Below, piece after piece: positions 26,117-35,721 of a DNA stretch of 64,000 bases. The DNA lies in NCBI RefSeq assembly GCF_002954245.1, contig NZ_PPTG01000009.1, forward strand, positions 186,001 to 250,000, in the 5' to 3' direction. The notes beneath the pieces were generated by a model. It ran no database searches, had not been told where the DNA came from, and worked only from the letters and a program-made list of their open reading frames with translations. Numbering within the stretch: the first letter of the stretch is position 1; every line of letters begins with the position of its first letter. The stretch comes from Cryobacterium aureum (lineage in GTDB: Bacteria; Actinomycetota; Actinomycetes; Actinomycetales; Microbacteriaceae). A program made the translations under genes and the position numbers.

Positions 26117-26908
26117 TTAGAAGGTCGTGAGGCCGCGGGCGCGAAACTGCTCGCGCACTCTGTCCTGCAGGGCGGCATCCGGCGGCTGCACACCGTGCAG
26201 CGGATACGGGATGGCCAGGCGGTCCCATTTGTCCTCGCCCATCTGGTGGAACGGCAGTACCTCGACCCGGGAAACGTTGGGCCAGCGGGCCACGATCTCG
26301 GCAACCGCGTCGACGTTCTCCACCGCGTCGGTCAGCCCGGGAACCAGTACGAGCCGAACCCACACGTTCGTGCCGCGGGCGCACAACCGGTCGCCGAACG
26401 CAATCGTCGGTGCCAGCTCCCGCCCGGTGACCTCGCGGTAGGTGTCCGGCAGGCCGGACTTCACGTCGAGCAGCACCAGGTCGGTGTGATCGAGCAACTC
26501 GTCCGAAGCACTCGTGCCGAGATACCCGGAGGTGTCGAGAGTGGTGTGCACGCCGAGCTCATGGCACTCGGCGAACACCCGCGCGACGAACGCCGGTTGC
26601 ATGAGCGGCTCCCCGCCGGAGAGCGTCAAGCCTCCGCCGGTCGCAGTGAACACCCCCCGATAGCGACGGATGCGGGCGAGCACATCGTCGATCGGCGTCA
26701 GTGCGCCGTCGCGCATCTTCCAGGTGTCCGGATTGTGGCAGTACTGGCAACGCAGCAGGCAGCCGGAGAGAAAGTAGGTCAGCCGCGTGCCAGGTCCGTC
26801 GACGGCCGTGACCAGTTCCCAGGAGTGCACGCTGGCGACCGTGCCAGCGCGGTGGGCATCCACTTGCTCGTGGTGAAACTCGGACCGGCCCAGCTGTACG
26901 GCAACCAT
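26117..26908 (-). CDS. pflA: pyruvate formate-lyase activating enzyme
   Basis: 263 aa radical-SAM protein. The CxxxCxxC cluster motif (SGCLLRCQYCHNPDTW) lies near residues 49-56, followed by GGGLTLSGGEPLMQ, the SAM-binding GGE motif, and EVLPFHQMGEDKW near the C-terminus. It installs the glycyl radical on PflB. It lies 7 bp downstream of pflB, clearly one operon. The activase needs anoxic conditions, so this organism probably ferments or survives under oxygen limitation. Confidence 0.95.
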   Translation of the reverse strand: MVAVQLGRSEFHHEQVDAHRAGTVASVHSWELVTAVDGPGTRLTYFLSGCLLRCQYCHNPDTWKMRDGALTPIDDVLARIRRYRGVFTATGGGLTLSGGEPLMQPAFVARVFAECHELGVHTTLDTSGYLGTSASDELLDHTDLVLLDVKSGLPDTYREVTGRELAPTIAFGDRLCARGTNVWVRLVLVPGLTDAVENVDAVAEIVARWPNVSRVEVLPFHQMGEDKWDRLAIPYPLHGVQPPDAALQDRVREQFRARGLTTF

Positions 26909-26915
26909 GTTCTGA

Positions 26916-29180
26916 TCAGACGCTCGTGTGGAAGGTGCGGCTGATGACGTCGACCTGCTGCTCCCGGGTGAGCCGCACGAAGTTCACGGCGTAACCCGAC
27001 ACCCGGATGGTCAGCTGCGGGTAGTTCTCCGGATGTTCCATGGCGTCTTCGAGGGTTTCGCGGTTGAGCACGTTGATATTGAGGTGGTAACCGTGCGACA
27101 ACGTATACGCGTCGATCAGACCGACCAGGTTGGTTACCTGCTCGTCGGGCGTGTGGCCAAGCCCGGTCGGCACGACCGTGTTGGTGAGCGAGATTCCATC
27201 CTGCGCTTCGGAGTAGGGAATCTTCGCGACGCTCAGGGCGGAAATGAGCATGCCATGGGTGTCGCGACCGTTCATCGGGTTGGCCCCGGGAGCGAAGGGC
27301 GCTCCGCCCCGACGTCCGTCGGGCGTGTTGCCGGTCTTCTTGCCGTAGACCACGTTCGAGGTGATCGTGAGCACCGACTGGGTGTGCACAGCGTTCCGGT
27401 AGGTGGGATGCTTACGGATCATGGCCATGAACGTCTCCACGATGGTGACCGCGATCTCATCGACGCGATCGTCGTCGTTGCCGAACGACGGGTAGTCGCC
27501 TTCGATCGTGTAATCCACGACGAGACCGGTGTCGTCGCGCACCGGACGCACGGTGGCGTACTTGATCGCTGCGAGAGAGTCGGCGGCGACGCTGAGGCCG
27601 GCGATGCCGCAGGCCATCGTGCGCAGAATCGTGCCGTCGTGCAGGGCCATTTCGAGGCGTTCGTAAGCGTACTTGTCGTGCATGTAGTGGATGCAGTTGA
27701 GCGCGTCGACGTAGGTTTCAGCGAGCCATTCCAGGCTGGCGAGGTATGCGATCCAGACGGTGTCGTAGTCGAGAACCTCGCCGGCCAGCGGGGCGGTGAC
27801 CGGCGCGATCTGCTCGCCGGTCAGTTCGTCCCGGCCGCCGTTGATGGCGTAGAGCAGCGCCTTGACGACGTTGACCCGGGCGCCGAAGAACTGCATCTGC
27901 TTGCCAACCCCCATCGGCGATACGCAGCAGGCGATCGCGGCGTCGTCACCCCAGGCCTCACGAATGAGGTCGTCTGACTCGTACTGAATGGCCGAGGTGT
28001 CGATGGAGACCTGCGCGCAGAAACGTTTGAACCCGCCCGGAAGTCCGTCGCTCCAGAGCACAGTGAGGTTCGGCTCGGGAGCCGGGCCCAGGTTGTACAG
28101 GGTCTGCAAGAACCGGAACGCCGTCTTGACCACGAGGGTGCGGCCGTCGAGGCCGATGCCGCCGAGCGATTCGGTGACCCAGGTCGGGTCGCCCGAGAAC
28201 AGCTGGTCGTATTCCGGGGTGCGTAGGAAACGCACGATGCGCAGCTTGATCACGAGGTCGTCAATGAGTTCCTGCGCCTGGCTCTCGGTCAATACCCCGG
28301 CCTGAAGGTCACGCTCGAGATAGACGTCGAGAAAGGCGCTGTTGCGGCCGAACGACATGGCGGCACCGTTCTGCTCCTTGACCGCGCCGAGGTAGGCGAA
28401 GTAGAGCCACTGCACCGCTTCGGTCGCGCTGGTAGCGGGCCTGGCGATGTCGAAACCGTAGCCGGCGGCCATCTGAATGAGTTCGTTCAGGGCGCGTACC
28501 TGTTCGGCGTTCTCCTCGCGGGAACGAATCACGTCTTCGGTGCTCGCTTGCTGGTCGAGTGCGGCGCGTTCGAGTTTTTTCGCCGCGATCAGGGCGGTCA
28601 CGCCGTAGAGCGCGACGCGGCGGTAGTCGCCGATGATGCGGCCGCGACCGTAGGCATCCGGCAGCCCGGTGATGAGGTGGCTGTGCCTGGCCCGTTTGAC
28701 GGCGGGCGGATACACGTCGAAGACACCGTCGTTGTGCGTCTTGCGGTACTTCGTGAAGATGGTTTCCAGCTCGGGCGAAACCGGGTAGCCGTAGGTTTCG
28801 AGGCTGGTCGCGACCATGCGCCAGCCGCCGAAGGGCATGATGGCTCGCTTGAGCGGGGCATCCGTTTGTAGTCCCACGATGATTTCGTTCGGCCGGTCGA
28901 TGTAGCCGGGCGCGTGCGCGGTGATCGACGCCGGGGTGGTGGCGTCGACGTCGTAGACGCCGAGCTCTCGCTCCCGGGGGAACATCGCCGACAGCTGCGT
29001 CCAGAGGGCGTGGGTGCGCTCGGTCGCTCCGGCCAGAAAGCTCGCGTCGCCCGTGAACGGGGTGTAGTTGCGCTGGATGAAGTCGCGCACGTCGACGCCG
29101 TGCTGCCACAGCCCGCCGACGAAGCCGGCCCAACCTGTGTCGAGGTGTGTCGTGCGGCGCGGTTCTTCGAGAAGGGTCAT
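26916..29180 (-). CDS. pflB: formate acetyltransferase (pyruvate formate-lyase)
   Basis: 754 aa, matching the usual PflB length. The paired active-site cysteines are in [19 protein letters not shown] near residues 417-418, and the glycyl-radical site is in [17 protein letters not shown] near residue 728 close to the C-terminus. It converts pyruvate and CoA to acetyl-CoA and formate without oxygen. pflA follows directly. A palindrome resembling a DosR/DevR hypoxia box lies 36 bp upstream of the ATG, which fits induction under low oxygen. Confidence 0.96.
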   Translation of the reverse strand: MTLLEEPRRTTHLDTGWAGFVGGLWQHGVDVRDFIQRNYTPFTGDASFLAGATERTHALWTQLSAMFPRERELGVYDVDATTPASITAHAPGYIDRPNEIIVGLQTDAPLKRAIMPFGGWRMVATSLETYGYPVSPELETIFTKYRKTHNDGVFDVYPPAVKRARHSHLITGLPDAYGRGRIIGDYRRVALYGVTALIAAKKLERAALDQQASTEDVIRSREENAEQVRALNELIQMAAGYGFDIARPATSATEAVQWLYFAYLGAVKEQNGAAMSFGRNSAFLDVYLERDLQAGVLTESQAQELIDDLVIKLRIVRFLRTPEYDQLFSGDPTWVTESLGGIGLDGRTLVVKTAFRFLQTLYNLGPAPEPNLTVLWSDGLPGGFKRFCAQVSIDTSAIQYESDDLIREAWGDDAAIACCVSPMGVGKQMQFFGARVNVVKALLYAINGGRDELTGEQIAPVTAPLAGEVLDYDTVWIAYLASLEWLAETYVDALNCIHYMHDKYAYERLEMALHDGTILRTMACGIAGLSVAADSLAAIKYATVRPVRDDTGLVVDYTIEGDYPSFGNDDDRVDEIAVTIVETFMAMIRKHPTYRNAVHTQSVLTITSNVVYGKKTGNTPDGRRGGAPFAPGANPMNGRDTHGMLISALSVAKIPYSEAQDGISLTNTVVPTGLGHTPDEQVTNLVGLIDAYTLSHGYHLNINVLNRETLEDAMEHPENYPQLTIRVSGYAVNFVRLTREQQVDVISRTFHTSV

Positions 29181-29215
29181 ACTCCCACGGTATCGACGCT
29201 GCTGGAACGCGTCAC

Positions 29216-29229
29216 GGGCCCTAAGTCCC
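29216..29229. promoter_or_regulatory. DosR/DevR-like hypoxia box upstream of pflB
   Basis: On the pflB strand the sequence is GGGACTTAGGGCCC, flanked by AC and GT so that ACGGG/CCCGT arms are symmetric. It matches 12 of 14 positions of the known DosR core GGGACTWWAGTCCC. The location 36 bp before the start of an anaerobic enzyme gene supports a regulatory role. The regulator itself is not in this window. Confidence 0.5.
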
Positions 29230-29248
29230 GTTTTTTAAGCGGATGCTG

Positions 29249-30970
29249 TTAGCGCTTGAGCCCCGGAAACTGGTCGTCGCGCCACTCGCCCGGCAATCGG
29301 CTACCGGCCGCGGCCGCGTCGTCTTCGCGCTCGCGCAGCTCTACCCGGCGGATCTTGCCCGAGATGGTCTTGGGCAGGTCAAAGAACTCCACCCGCCGCA
29401 CCCGCATGTAGGCCGGGAGCCCGGTGCGGGCGTGTCGCAGCACGGCTTCGGCGGTCTCGGCCGTCGGTTCCCAGCCCGGCGCGAGATGAATGTAGGCCTT
29501 GGGAATGCTCAGCCTGGTCGCATCGGGTGCTGGAACGACGGCGGCCTCGGCGACTGCCGGGTGTTCGAGCAGCACGCTCTCCACCTCAAACGGTGAGACC
29601 TTGTAGTCGCTCGACTTGAACACGTCGTCGGTGCGGCCGATGAAGGTGAGGTAACCATCGGCATCCACGTTGGCGACATCGCCGGTGTGAAAGAAGCCGC
29701 CGCGAATGGCGTGCGCGGTGAGGTCGGGTTCGCCGTGGTAGCCGCTCATGAGATTGACCGGGCTCTGCGAGAGGTCGAGGCAGATCTCGCCCTCGTCGGC
29801 CGGCAGCTCGGTGATGGGGTCGAGCAGCTTGATCGAGACGCCGGGCAGGGGCAGGCCCATCGAGCCGGCTTTCAGCACGGATCCGGGCCCGTTTCCGACG
29901 ATGGCTGTAGTTTCGGTCTGGCCGAATCCGTCGCGGATGGTCAGTTTCCAGCCATTGTCGATCTGCCGGATAACCTCGGGGTTGAGCGGTTCTCCGGCCG
30001 AGAGCAACTCGCGCAGGCTCGCGGGGCGAGCGCCGACATCCGCTTGGATGAGCATGCGCCAGACCGTGGGCGGCGCACAGAACGTGCTGACCTTCGCGCG
30101 GTGCAGCTGCGCAATCAGGGCGGCCGGGTCGAACTTGGAGTAGTTATAGACGAACACGGTGGCCTCGGCGATCCACGGGGCGAAGAAACAGCTCCAGGCG
30201 TGCTTGCCCCAGCCGGGTGAGCTGATGGCGAGGTGTACGTCGCCGGGGCGCAGGCCCAGCCAGTACATGGTCGAGAGGTGGCCGACCGGGTAGGAGGTCT
30301 GTGAGTGCAGCACCATTTTGGGCTTGCTCGTCGTGCCGGAGGTGAAGTAGATCAGGGACGGGTCAGCGGAGGCCACGACCGTCTCGATGGGCTCTGGCGT
30401 GACAAGGTAGGCATCGGCGAAGTCGGCCCAGCCGGGGCGTGCTTCCCCGACGCCGATTCGTCCGTAGTCACCTTGAACGTCGTCGAATTTGGCCGCATCG
30501 GCCGAGTTGGCGATGACGTGGGTGACGCCGCCGCGTTGCACCCGGTCGGTCAAATCGTGCGAGGCGAGCACGGCGCTCGTGGGCATGATGACAGCGCCGA
30601 CCTTCATGATGGCGAGCATCGCCTCCCAGATCTCACGCTGGTTACCGAGCATGAGCATGATGTGATCGCCGCGCCGCACGCCCTGATGGCTGAGCCAGGT
30701 GGCAACCTGGTCGGACCGGTGGGCCATCTCGTCGAAGGTGAACTTCTGCTCACTGCCGTCTTCTTCGACGATCCACAGCGCTATCTTGTCGTTACCACGG
30801 GCGAGCACGTCGAACCAGTCGGTGGCCCAGTTGAAGTGTTCTCCCACATCGGGCCATTCAAACTCCTGCGCGGCACGGGCGTGATCCTCGCGCAGGGCCA
30901 GAAGCTGATCGCGCGCTGCGCGGTAGTTGCTGGTGCTCGTGTTGGTGTTCGTGCCCACCTGGTGAGTCAT
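29249..30970 (-). CDS. AMP-forming acyl-CoA synthetase
   Basis: 573 aa from the ATG at 30970, chosen for its GAGGAG ribosome site; the frame is open further upstream without homology. ANL-superfamily motifs are the P-loop YFTSGTTSKPKM, DGFGQTETT, GFFHTGDVANVDADGYL and C-terminal catalytic lysine in TISGKIRRVE. The N-terminal FNWATDWFDVLARGNDK resembles acetyl/medium-chain acyl-CoA synthetases. It activates a short- or medium-chain carboxylate with ATP and CoA. It diverges from the ornithine cyclodeaminase-like gene with 99 bp between them. Chain-length preference cannot be read from the sequence. Confidence 0.9.
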   Translation of the reverse strand: MTHQVGTNTNTSTSNYRAARDQLLALREDHARAAQEFEWPDVGEHFNWATDWFDVLARGNDKIALWIVEEDGSEQKFTFDEMAHRSDQVATWLSHQGVRRGDHIMLMLGNQREIWEAMLAIMKVGAVIMPTSAVLASHDLTDRVQRGGVTHVIANSADAAKFDDVQGDYGRIGVGEARPGWADFADAYLVTPEPIETVVASADPSLIYFTSGTTSKPKMVLHSQTSYPVGHLSTMYWLGLRPGDVHLAISSPGWGKHAWSCFFAPWIAEATVFVYNYSKFDPAALIAQLHRAKVSTFCAPPTVWRMLIQADVGARPASLRELLSAGEPLNPEVIRQIDNGWKLTIRDGFGQTETTAIVGNGPGSVLKAGSMGLPLPGVSIKLLDPITELPADEGEICLDLSQSPVNLMSGYHGEPDLTAHAIRGGFFHTGDVANVDADGYLTFIGRTDDVFKSSDYKVSPFEVESVLLEHPAVAEAAVVPAPDATRLSIPKAYIHLAPGWEPTAETAEAVLRHARTGLPAYMRVRRVEFFDLPKTISGKIRRVELREREDDAAAAGSRLPGEWRDDQFPGLKR

Positions 30971-31069
30971 ACGCCGTCGTCTCCTCGAACGAGTCGCCAG
31001 AGTGAAACGGCGACAGTCCATTCTGGCAGGGCTCGAGGTGGCCCGCACCGGTCCGATAGTCTGCGAGGG

Positions 31070-32044
31070 ATGACAATTCGAGCAGAACAACTTCCGATCG
31101 TTTCGCCGGCCCCGCCGGCTGCCTTGGTTTCTGCCGCCGAAATTTTCGAGCAGGTTGACTACACAGCGGCCGTAACCGCCGTGCAGAACGCGCTCCTGGG
31201 CGGGCTCGACCCGGCGCAGGATTTCGCCCGGCAGGTGCTGCCGGTCGTAAGCGGCCAACTGCTCCTCATGCCCACCGAGGCGCCCGATTTCGTGGGAATC
31301 AAGGTGGCGTCAGTCGCGCCGGGTAACCCGGCCCTCGGCCGGGAGCGCATCCAGGGCGTCTACCTATTGCTCGATGCCGCGAGCCTCACCCCGGTCTGCC
31401 TGCTCGACGGCGCCGCGATCACGACCCTGCGTACCCCAGCAGTGTCAGCCGCCGCCGCCGATTACCTGGCGCCTCGCGCCGTGGAACACCTAGTCGTGTT
31501 CGGATCGGGGCCGCAAGCCTGGGGACACATCGAGGCGATGCGGGCCATCCGCTCGATTAACCGGGTCACGATCGTCGCCCGCGACCAGCCCCGTGCCGAG
31601 CTGTTCGCTGCGCGGGTGAGCGCTAGCGGCCTGCCAGCCCGGGTCGGCATCGCGGCCGACGTCAGTGCGGCGCAGCTCATCGTGTGCGCCACGACCGCCC
31701 GCACTCCCCTGTTCGATGGAACCCTGGTGCCCGCCGACTGCTGCGTGGTCGCGGTCGGTTCGCACGAAACGGATGCCCGCGAGCTCGACTCCGCGCTCCT
31801 CGCCCGCTCCCAGGTGATCGTCGAAGACCCGGCGACGGCGCTGCGGGAGGCCGGTGACGTGATCATGGCTCTGATCGATGGTGCGATCCAGCCGGGCGAC
31901 CTCGTACCGCTTCGTAACCTGGCGCTCGGCACTGTCGTGGCAGATCTGGGCCGGCCGCGCATCTTCAAGAGCACGGGTATGTCGTGGGAAGATCTGGTGA
32001 TCGCGACGGCGGTCTATCGGGCGCGCCAGCAATTGGCGGCGTAG
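31070..32044 (+). CDS. ornithine cyclodeaminase / mu-crystallin family protein
   Basis: 324 aa from the ATG at 31070; the upstream open frame is the shadow of the acyl-CoA synthetase gene. Family features: FVGIKVASVAPGNPALGRERIQG, DGAAITTLRTPAVSAAAADYL, a Rossmann motif VVFGSGPQAWGH, and the C-terminal VADLGRPRIFKSTGMSWEDL. The family includes ornithine cyclodeaminase, ketimine reductases and EutC of hydroxyectoine breakdown. EutC is intriguing given the ectoine-like island 6 kb away, but no operator of that island is seen here. Substrate unknown. Confidence 0.88.
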   Translation: MTIRAEQLPIVSPAPPAALVSAAEIFEQVDYTAAVTAVQNALLGGLDPAQDFARQVLPVVSGQLLLMPTEAPDFVGIKVASVAPGNPALGRERIQGVYLLLDAASLTPVCLLDGAAITTLRTPAVSAAAADYLAPRAVEHLVVFGSGPQAWGHIEAMRAIRSINRVTIVARDQPRAELFAARVSASGLPARVGIAADVSAAQLIVCATTARTPLFDGTLVPADCCVVAVGSHETDARELDSALLARSQVIVEDPATALREAGDVIMALIDGAIQPGDLVPLRNLALGTVVADLGRPRIFKSTGMSWEDLVIATAVYRARQQLAA

Positions 32045-32085
32045 AGGAACCAATCACGGCCTCGCGCACGGCCTATCGTTGAGGG

Positions 32086-32586
32086 GTGACCTTCTCGATC
32101 CGTTCTCTCGTCCCTGCCGATCTGCCGCGTCTGCTCGCGCTCAACAATGCGGCGGTTCCCGCCGTGAATGAGCTGGATGCCCCAGCGCTGGCCGAACTCT
32201 TTTCGCACAGCCACCTCGCGGTCGCCGTTGTCGACGACGATGATGTCACCACGGTGCTCGGATTCGCCATTCTGTTCGTCGCCGGGGCGGAATATGAGAG
32301 CGAGAACTACCGCTGGTTCTCGGCGAGGTCCAGTGATTTTCTCTACGTTGACCGCATCGTTGTGGCCGACGGTTATCGCGGGCAGGGCCTCGGCCAGGTG
32401 CTCTACGACGCCATCTTCGGCGCTGCCCGCCGCGACCTACTCGCGGAGGTTCTCTGCGAGGTCAACCTCGAGCCGCGGAACCCGGGCTCTCTCGCCTTCC
32501 ACGACCGCCTCGGCTTCGTGGAAGTCGGCCAGCTGTCGACCAAAGGCGACACCGTCGTCGTGAGCCTGCTGGCGGCATCCGCTTAG
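32086..32586 (+). CDS. GNAT-family N-acetyltransferase
   Basis: 166 aa, GTG start at 32086. The acetyl-CoA binding motif A is VVADGYRGQGLGQVLYDAIF, followed by EVNLEPRNPGSLAFHDRLGFVEVG, typical of GNAT proteins. It acetylates an unknown small molecule or protein. It follows the ornithine cyclodeaminase-family gene by 41 bp on the same strand and may be co-transcribed with it. Confidence 0.88.
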   Translation: MTFSIRSLVPADLPRLLALNNAAVPAVNELDAPALAELFSHSHLAVAVVDDDDVTTVLGFAILFVAGAEYESENYRWFSARSSDFLYVDRIVVADGYRGQGLGQVLYDAIFGAARRDLLAEVLCEVNLEPRNPGSLAFHDRLGFVEVGQLSTKGDTVVVSLLAASA

Positions 32587-32602
32587 TGGGTTGTTCGACC
32601 GG

Positions 32603-33151
32603 CTAGTCGTTCGTCGCGGGCGTCGACCCCGCCGATCGGGTCGGCAGGTCGAGGCGTTCGAGAATAGCCTGCAGGTCGCTGATCATGGCGAGCTGACGAT
32701 TGTTGATCTCGAGCAGCGCTTCGATGTCGGTCTTGGCGGCGATGTTGGTGTCGAAGTCGTGCTGGGCCAGGGCCGCCGAGATCGCATCCTGTCGCTTGGC
32801 CGAGATGAGCAGAATGGCACCCTGCAAGCCGGCGAGCATGCTCAAAAACAGGTTGAGCAGAATGAACGGGTAGGGATCCCAGCCGGACGCGAAGGAATTC
32901 GCCCCGGCCCAGAGGATCATGAATAGCACGAAGCCGCCGACGAATCGCCAGCTGCCCATGGAGTTGCGCATGGTGTCGGCGGCCCGCTCCCCGGTGGTGA
33001 GGGTCTTCTTGTGCTGCTGGTGCCAGGTGACGGTGAGTGTGCGGCGGGCGCTGGCCGTCTTCGGCGCGAGGGGCGGCGCCGTGGCGGGACTCGGCTCGAC
33101 GGCGGCCAGCCCGGGGGTGCCGTGCTCGGCATTTGTTGACACAGTTTTCAT
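32603..33151 (-). CDS. DUF1003 membrane protein
   Basis: About 182 aa from the ATG at 33151 (MKTVSTNAEHG); a GTG two codons upstream is an alternative. The DUF1003 core is clear: SWRFVGGFVLFMILWAGANS, DPYPFILLNLFLSMLAGLQGAILLISAKRQ, with two transmembrane helices. The C-terminus is a predicted helical tail with LEINNRQL. DUF1003 proteins are inner-membrane proteins of unknown role. It converges with the GNAT gene, leaving 16 bp between stops. Confidence 0.85.
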   Translation of the reverse strand: MKTVSTNAEHGTPGLAAVEPSPATAPPLAPKTASARRTLTVTWHQQHKKTLTTGERAADTMRNSMGSWRFVGGFVLFMILWAGANSFASGWDPYPFILLNLFLSMLAGLQGAILLISAKRQDAISAALAQHDFDTNIAAKTDIEALLEINNRQLAMISDLQAILERLDLPTRSAGSTPATND

Positions 33152-33441
33152 GGGCACAGTGTATGTCCGCGGGCTTCAAGCGCTCTCGTGGGGGCTCACA
33201 CGGCAGCGAATGTACAGCCCGCACAAATCTCCGTATACACAAATTTTCCACGTTGAGAACGCTATTCGGGCTCAGTCCGGATCGTCTGCGATAGAGTCCG
33301 TCGAAACGGGGACAGACGAACTGCTCTGTATACATACTTTGCGGGGAAGTTCAAGGGGGCGCGGAAAACCGCCATCGCCCCCTATGGTCAATCTGACGCG
33401 AGTTATCGCTTGCGCAGAACCAAGCCAAGGGACAACCCTCG

Positions 33442-33609
33442 ATGCGAATTACCTGCCCGTTTTGCAAGTCTCAGGCCGACTTGAAACCCAACCCCGCGCA
33501 GGCACTGCGCATCACCCTTCCCCGTTACGTTCTCAAGTGCACCGGGTGCGAACGCACCAGCATTCGTGTTGAGCCCGTGCGCCTGGCGCACACGCTCGCT
33601 TCGGCCTAA
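33442..33609 (+). CDS. 55-aa zinc-ribbon protein
   Basis: Short ORF starting MRITCPFCKSQADLKPN with a second pair CTGCERTSIRV. The two CxxC knuckles are 27 residues apart, a credible zinc ribbon. An AGGGA ribosome site lies nine bases before the ATG, and a strong hairpin follows the stop. The antisense frame over the same region has no protein-like features. Function unknown; small zinc ribbons often bind nucleic acid or partner proteins. The cysteine spacing and ribosome site make it more than a random ORF. Confidence 0.6.
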   Translation: MRITCPFCKSQADLKPNPAQALRITLPRYVLKCTGCERTSIRVEPVRLAHTLASA

Positions 33610-33644
33610 CCGCTCGTTCCTGATAGTTCGACCAGTGTCCTGCG

Positions 33645-33673
33645 TCGGAAGTTCGTTGTAGACGAACTTCCGA
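33645..33673. terminator. hairpin downstream of the zinc-ribbon ORF
   Basis: A perfect 12-bp stem (TCGGAAGTTCGT paired with ACGAACTTCCGA) closes a 5-nt loop, 35 bp past the zinc-ribbon stop. There is no U-tract. It could terminate transcription from either side, as the DUF222/HNH gene on the other strand ends about 115 bp further on. Confidence 0.5.
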
Positions 33674-33788
33674 TCGTGGGAGAGCTGGAACCCGGTCTGC
33701 CGTTGTGGTTTCAGGCCGAATACCTTCCACACTCCTCCGATCGGGGAGTGACAGGCCACGTCGATTGGCCTTCTTGGCCTCGACAACA

Positions 33789-35609
33789 CTAGAACGGGTG
33801 GGGGTCAGGGTTCCCGGCTTTGTCGGTGTCCCAGGCGGAGGTCCACGGGTTGGGCTCGGGTGATGGTGCGGCCGGTGGAGGTGCTGTAGCTGGTGGCGCG
33901 GTTTGTTGTAGGTGGGGGCTGATTCGGGTGGCGGGGTCGGTGGCGTAGTGCTTGCCAGCGGGGCTGGTCCAGTGCAGGGTTCCATCGGGGTCAGCGGTGA
34001 CCTTCCAATCGCTGAAGTGCTTCAGGTTGTGGTGCGCCGGAGAGAGAAAGTGCAGGTTGGTGGCGGTGGTGGGGCCGCCGAATTGTTTGTCGATGGTGTG
34101 GTCGAGGTCGCTGTGGCCGGCGGAGCGGTTGCAGCCGGGGAACCGGCAGGTTCCATCCCGCAGCCGCAGGTACTTCTTCAGACTCGCCGGCACCCGGAAG
34201 GGGGTGGCGCTGACGTCGAGGACGATGCCGGTGTGCGGGTGGGTGAGGATGCGCAGGAAACTCGTCGCGGTGCCGGCGAGGCGGCGGGCGGTTTCCGGGT
34301 CGATCGGCCCGTACCCTTCAAGCTCGCCGGGTTCCTCGCTTTTTCCCAGGAGAGTGAGCACCGGCACAGTGATGTTGACGTTGGCGGTGAGTCCCGCACC
34401 GAGGCCGCTGCCGGTGACACCCTGGGCGAGGAGGTCGATGGCGACATCCGCGCGCAGCTGACTGAGGGTGCGGGGCTCATCGGGGCCTTGCAGGCTGAGG
34501 GCGGCGTCGGTGACCCGGGTATAGATGCCCTGCAGATCGTCGCCAGCGGCGCGCAACCAGAGGGTGGCCATGCCGTCTTTGTCGGGGAAGAACTGTACCC
34601 GGCGATCGGAGAGGCACCGGCTGCGGCGCACGGTAATGCTGTCGGGGTGGAAGCGTTCCCGGAGCTTGCGGGCTTTGCCGTCAAACTGCGTCGCGGTGAG
34701 GCGTTTGGCGTGCGGCAGCAACATCGCTTCCAGTTCGGCCCGGGCGGGCTGCGGGACGGAACCGAGCTGCTCGATCACCCGGCGGGCATGGCGGAGGGAA
34801 ATGTCTCCGGCGCGGAGCGCGGTGAGAGTATCGGGCCGCTCGACCACCAGTTGCCGGCTCTCCTGCAGGAGCCCGGAGGCGGTGCCGCCCGGAATGCGCA
34901 ACGCACACGCCATCTCCGCCACGAGGCCCTGCTGCGCGGCGAACGTCGCGTCCCAGTCGTGCTCGTGGCCCGGCCCGGACAGGGGCCGGCCGGTCTCGGC
35001 GGTGTTGGTGGTGTAGTCCCACGCCTCGGTAAGAACCTCCGCCTTGCTCGCCTGCGCCCACGAGATGACCTTCTCGAAGTAAAGCACCCGGTCAACGAAC
35101 TGCGCCTGATGCCGCTGGAACGGACTCAAAACGTCGGCCGGACTGCAGTCGCCCGGACTGCTGTCGGCCGGACTGCTGTCGAACGGTATCGGCTGGCCCG
35201 GCTCGTCGTTACTGTCGTGCTCGGTGCGGAGGTACTCGGTGTAGAGGAACTCTTCGCGAAGGTCGTCATCGAACCGGTGCTCGGGCGGCACAGCGGCGAA
35301 GACCTCGGTCAGGTCCAGGCCGGCCGGCAGAGGCGGACCCGCCCGCATCTCCCGGCGGTAGAACGCTGGGCCGACAGGATCCACTAAGAAGGGGTCCGGA
35401 CTAACGGGCGCGGTATCGATCTCTTCAACGGCATCGTACGGAGCGAACTGCCCGAGGCCCTCGGCGATCTCGACCCGAAAGTCTGCCTGGCACAGCGCCC
35501 AGAACGCATCAAACTCGGCGCGCTCCTCGGGCGTTGAAGGCCAGTAACCGTGGGCCGCTAAGAACGGATCAACGAAGCCCGGCTGGGGGGTGTCGCCGCT
35601 CTGGCTCAT
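33789..35609 (-). CDS. DUF222 / HNH endonuclease protein (13E12 repeat family), copy 2
   Basis: 606 aa, divergent in sequence from the copy at 13.5-15.4 kb. The N-terminus is acidic and includes a small SSPADSSPGDCSPAD repeat encoded by 15-bp tandem units (about 35133-35180). DUF222 features (RRVIEQLGSVPQPARAELEAMLLPHA) lead to a C-terminal HNH domain: CRFPGCNRSAGHSDLDHTI and FLSPAHHNLKH. Nuclease activity is inferred from the HNH residues. As with the first copy, the adjacent genes (IclR and flavoprotein) are broken. Confidence 0.9.
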   Translation of the reverse strand: MSQSGDTPQPGFVDPFLAAHGYWPSTPEERAEFDAFWALCQADFRVEIAEGLGQFAPYDAVEEIDTAPVSPDPFLVDPVGPAFYRREMRAGPPLPAGLDLTEVFAAVPPEHRFDDDLREEFLYTEYLRTEHDSNDEPGQPIPFDSSPADSSPGDCSPADVLSPFQRHQAQFVDRVLYFEKVISWAQASKAEVLTEAWDYTTNTAETGRPLSGPGHEHDWDATFAAQQGLVAEMACALRIPGGTASGLLQESRQLVVERPDTLTALRAGDISLRHARRVIEQLGSVPQPARAELEAMLLPHAKRLTATQFDGKARKLRERFHPDSITVRRSRCLSDRRVQFFPDKDGMATLWLRAAGDDLQGIYTRVTDAALSLQGPDEPRTLSQLRADVAIDLLAQGVTGSGLGAGLTANVNITVPVLTLLGKSEEPGELEGYGPIDPETARRLAGTATSFLRILTHPHTGIVLDVSATPFRVPASLKKYLRLRDGTCRFPGCNRSAGHSDLDHTIDKQFGGPTTATNLHFLSPAHHNLKHFSDWKVTADPDGTLHWTSPAGKHYATDPATRISPHLQQTAPPATAPPPAAPSPEPNPWTSAWDTDKAGNPDPHPF

Positions 35610-35721
35610 AGAACAAGTGTACCAAGCTCGACCTCTGAAGTCGAGGGAATCTCACATGCTTTTGGATTTCTGTACGAACCTGAATTCGCACTGACACTCA
35701 CGTTTCCCAGACCGAGCTACG

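Noticed and set aside
31070..32044. Calling the ornithine cyclodeaminase-family protein EutC of the ectoine island
   Set aside because: It is 6 kb outside the island, no ATTGTNNACAAT site was seen near it, and no EutB-like gene accompanies it.
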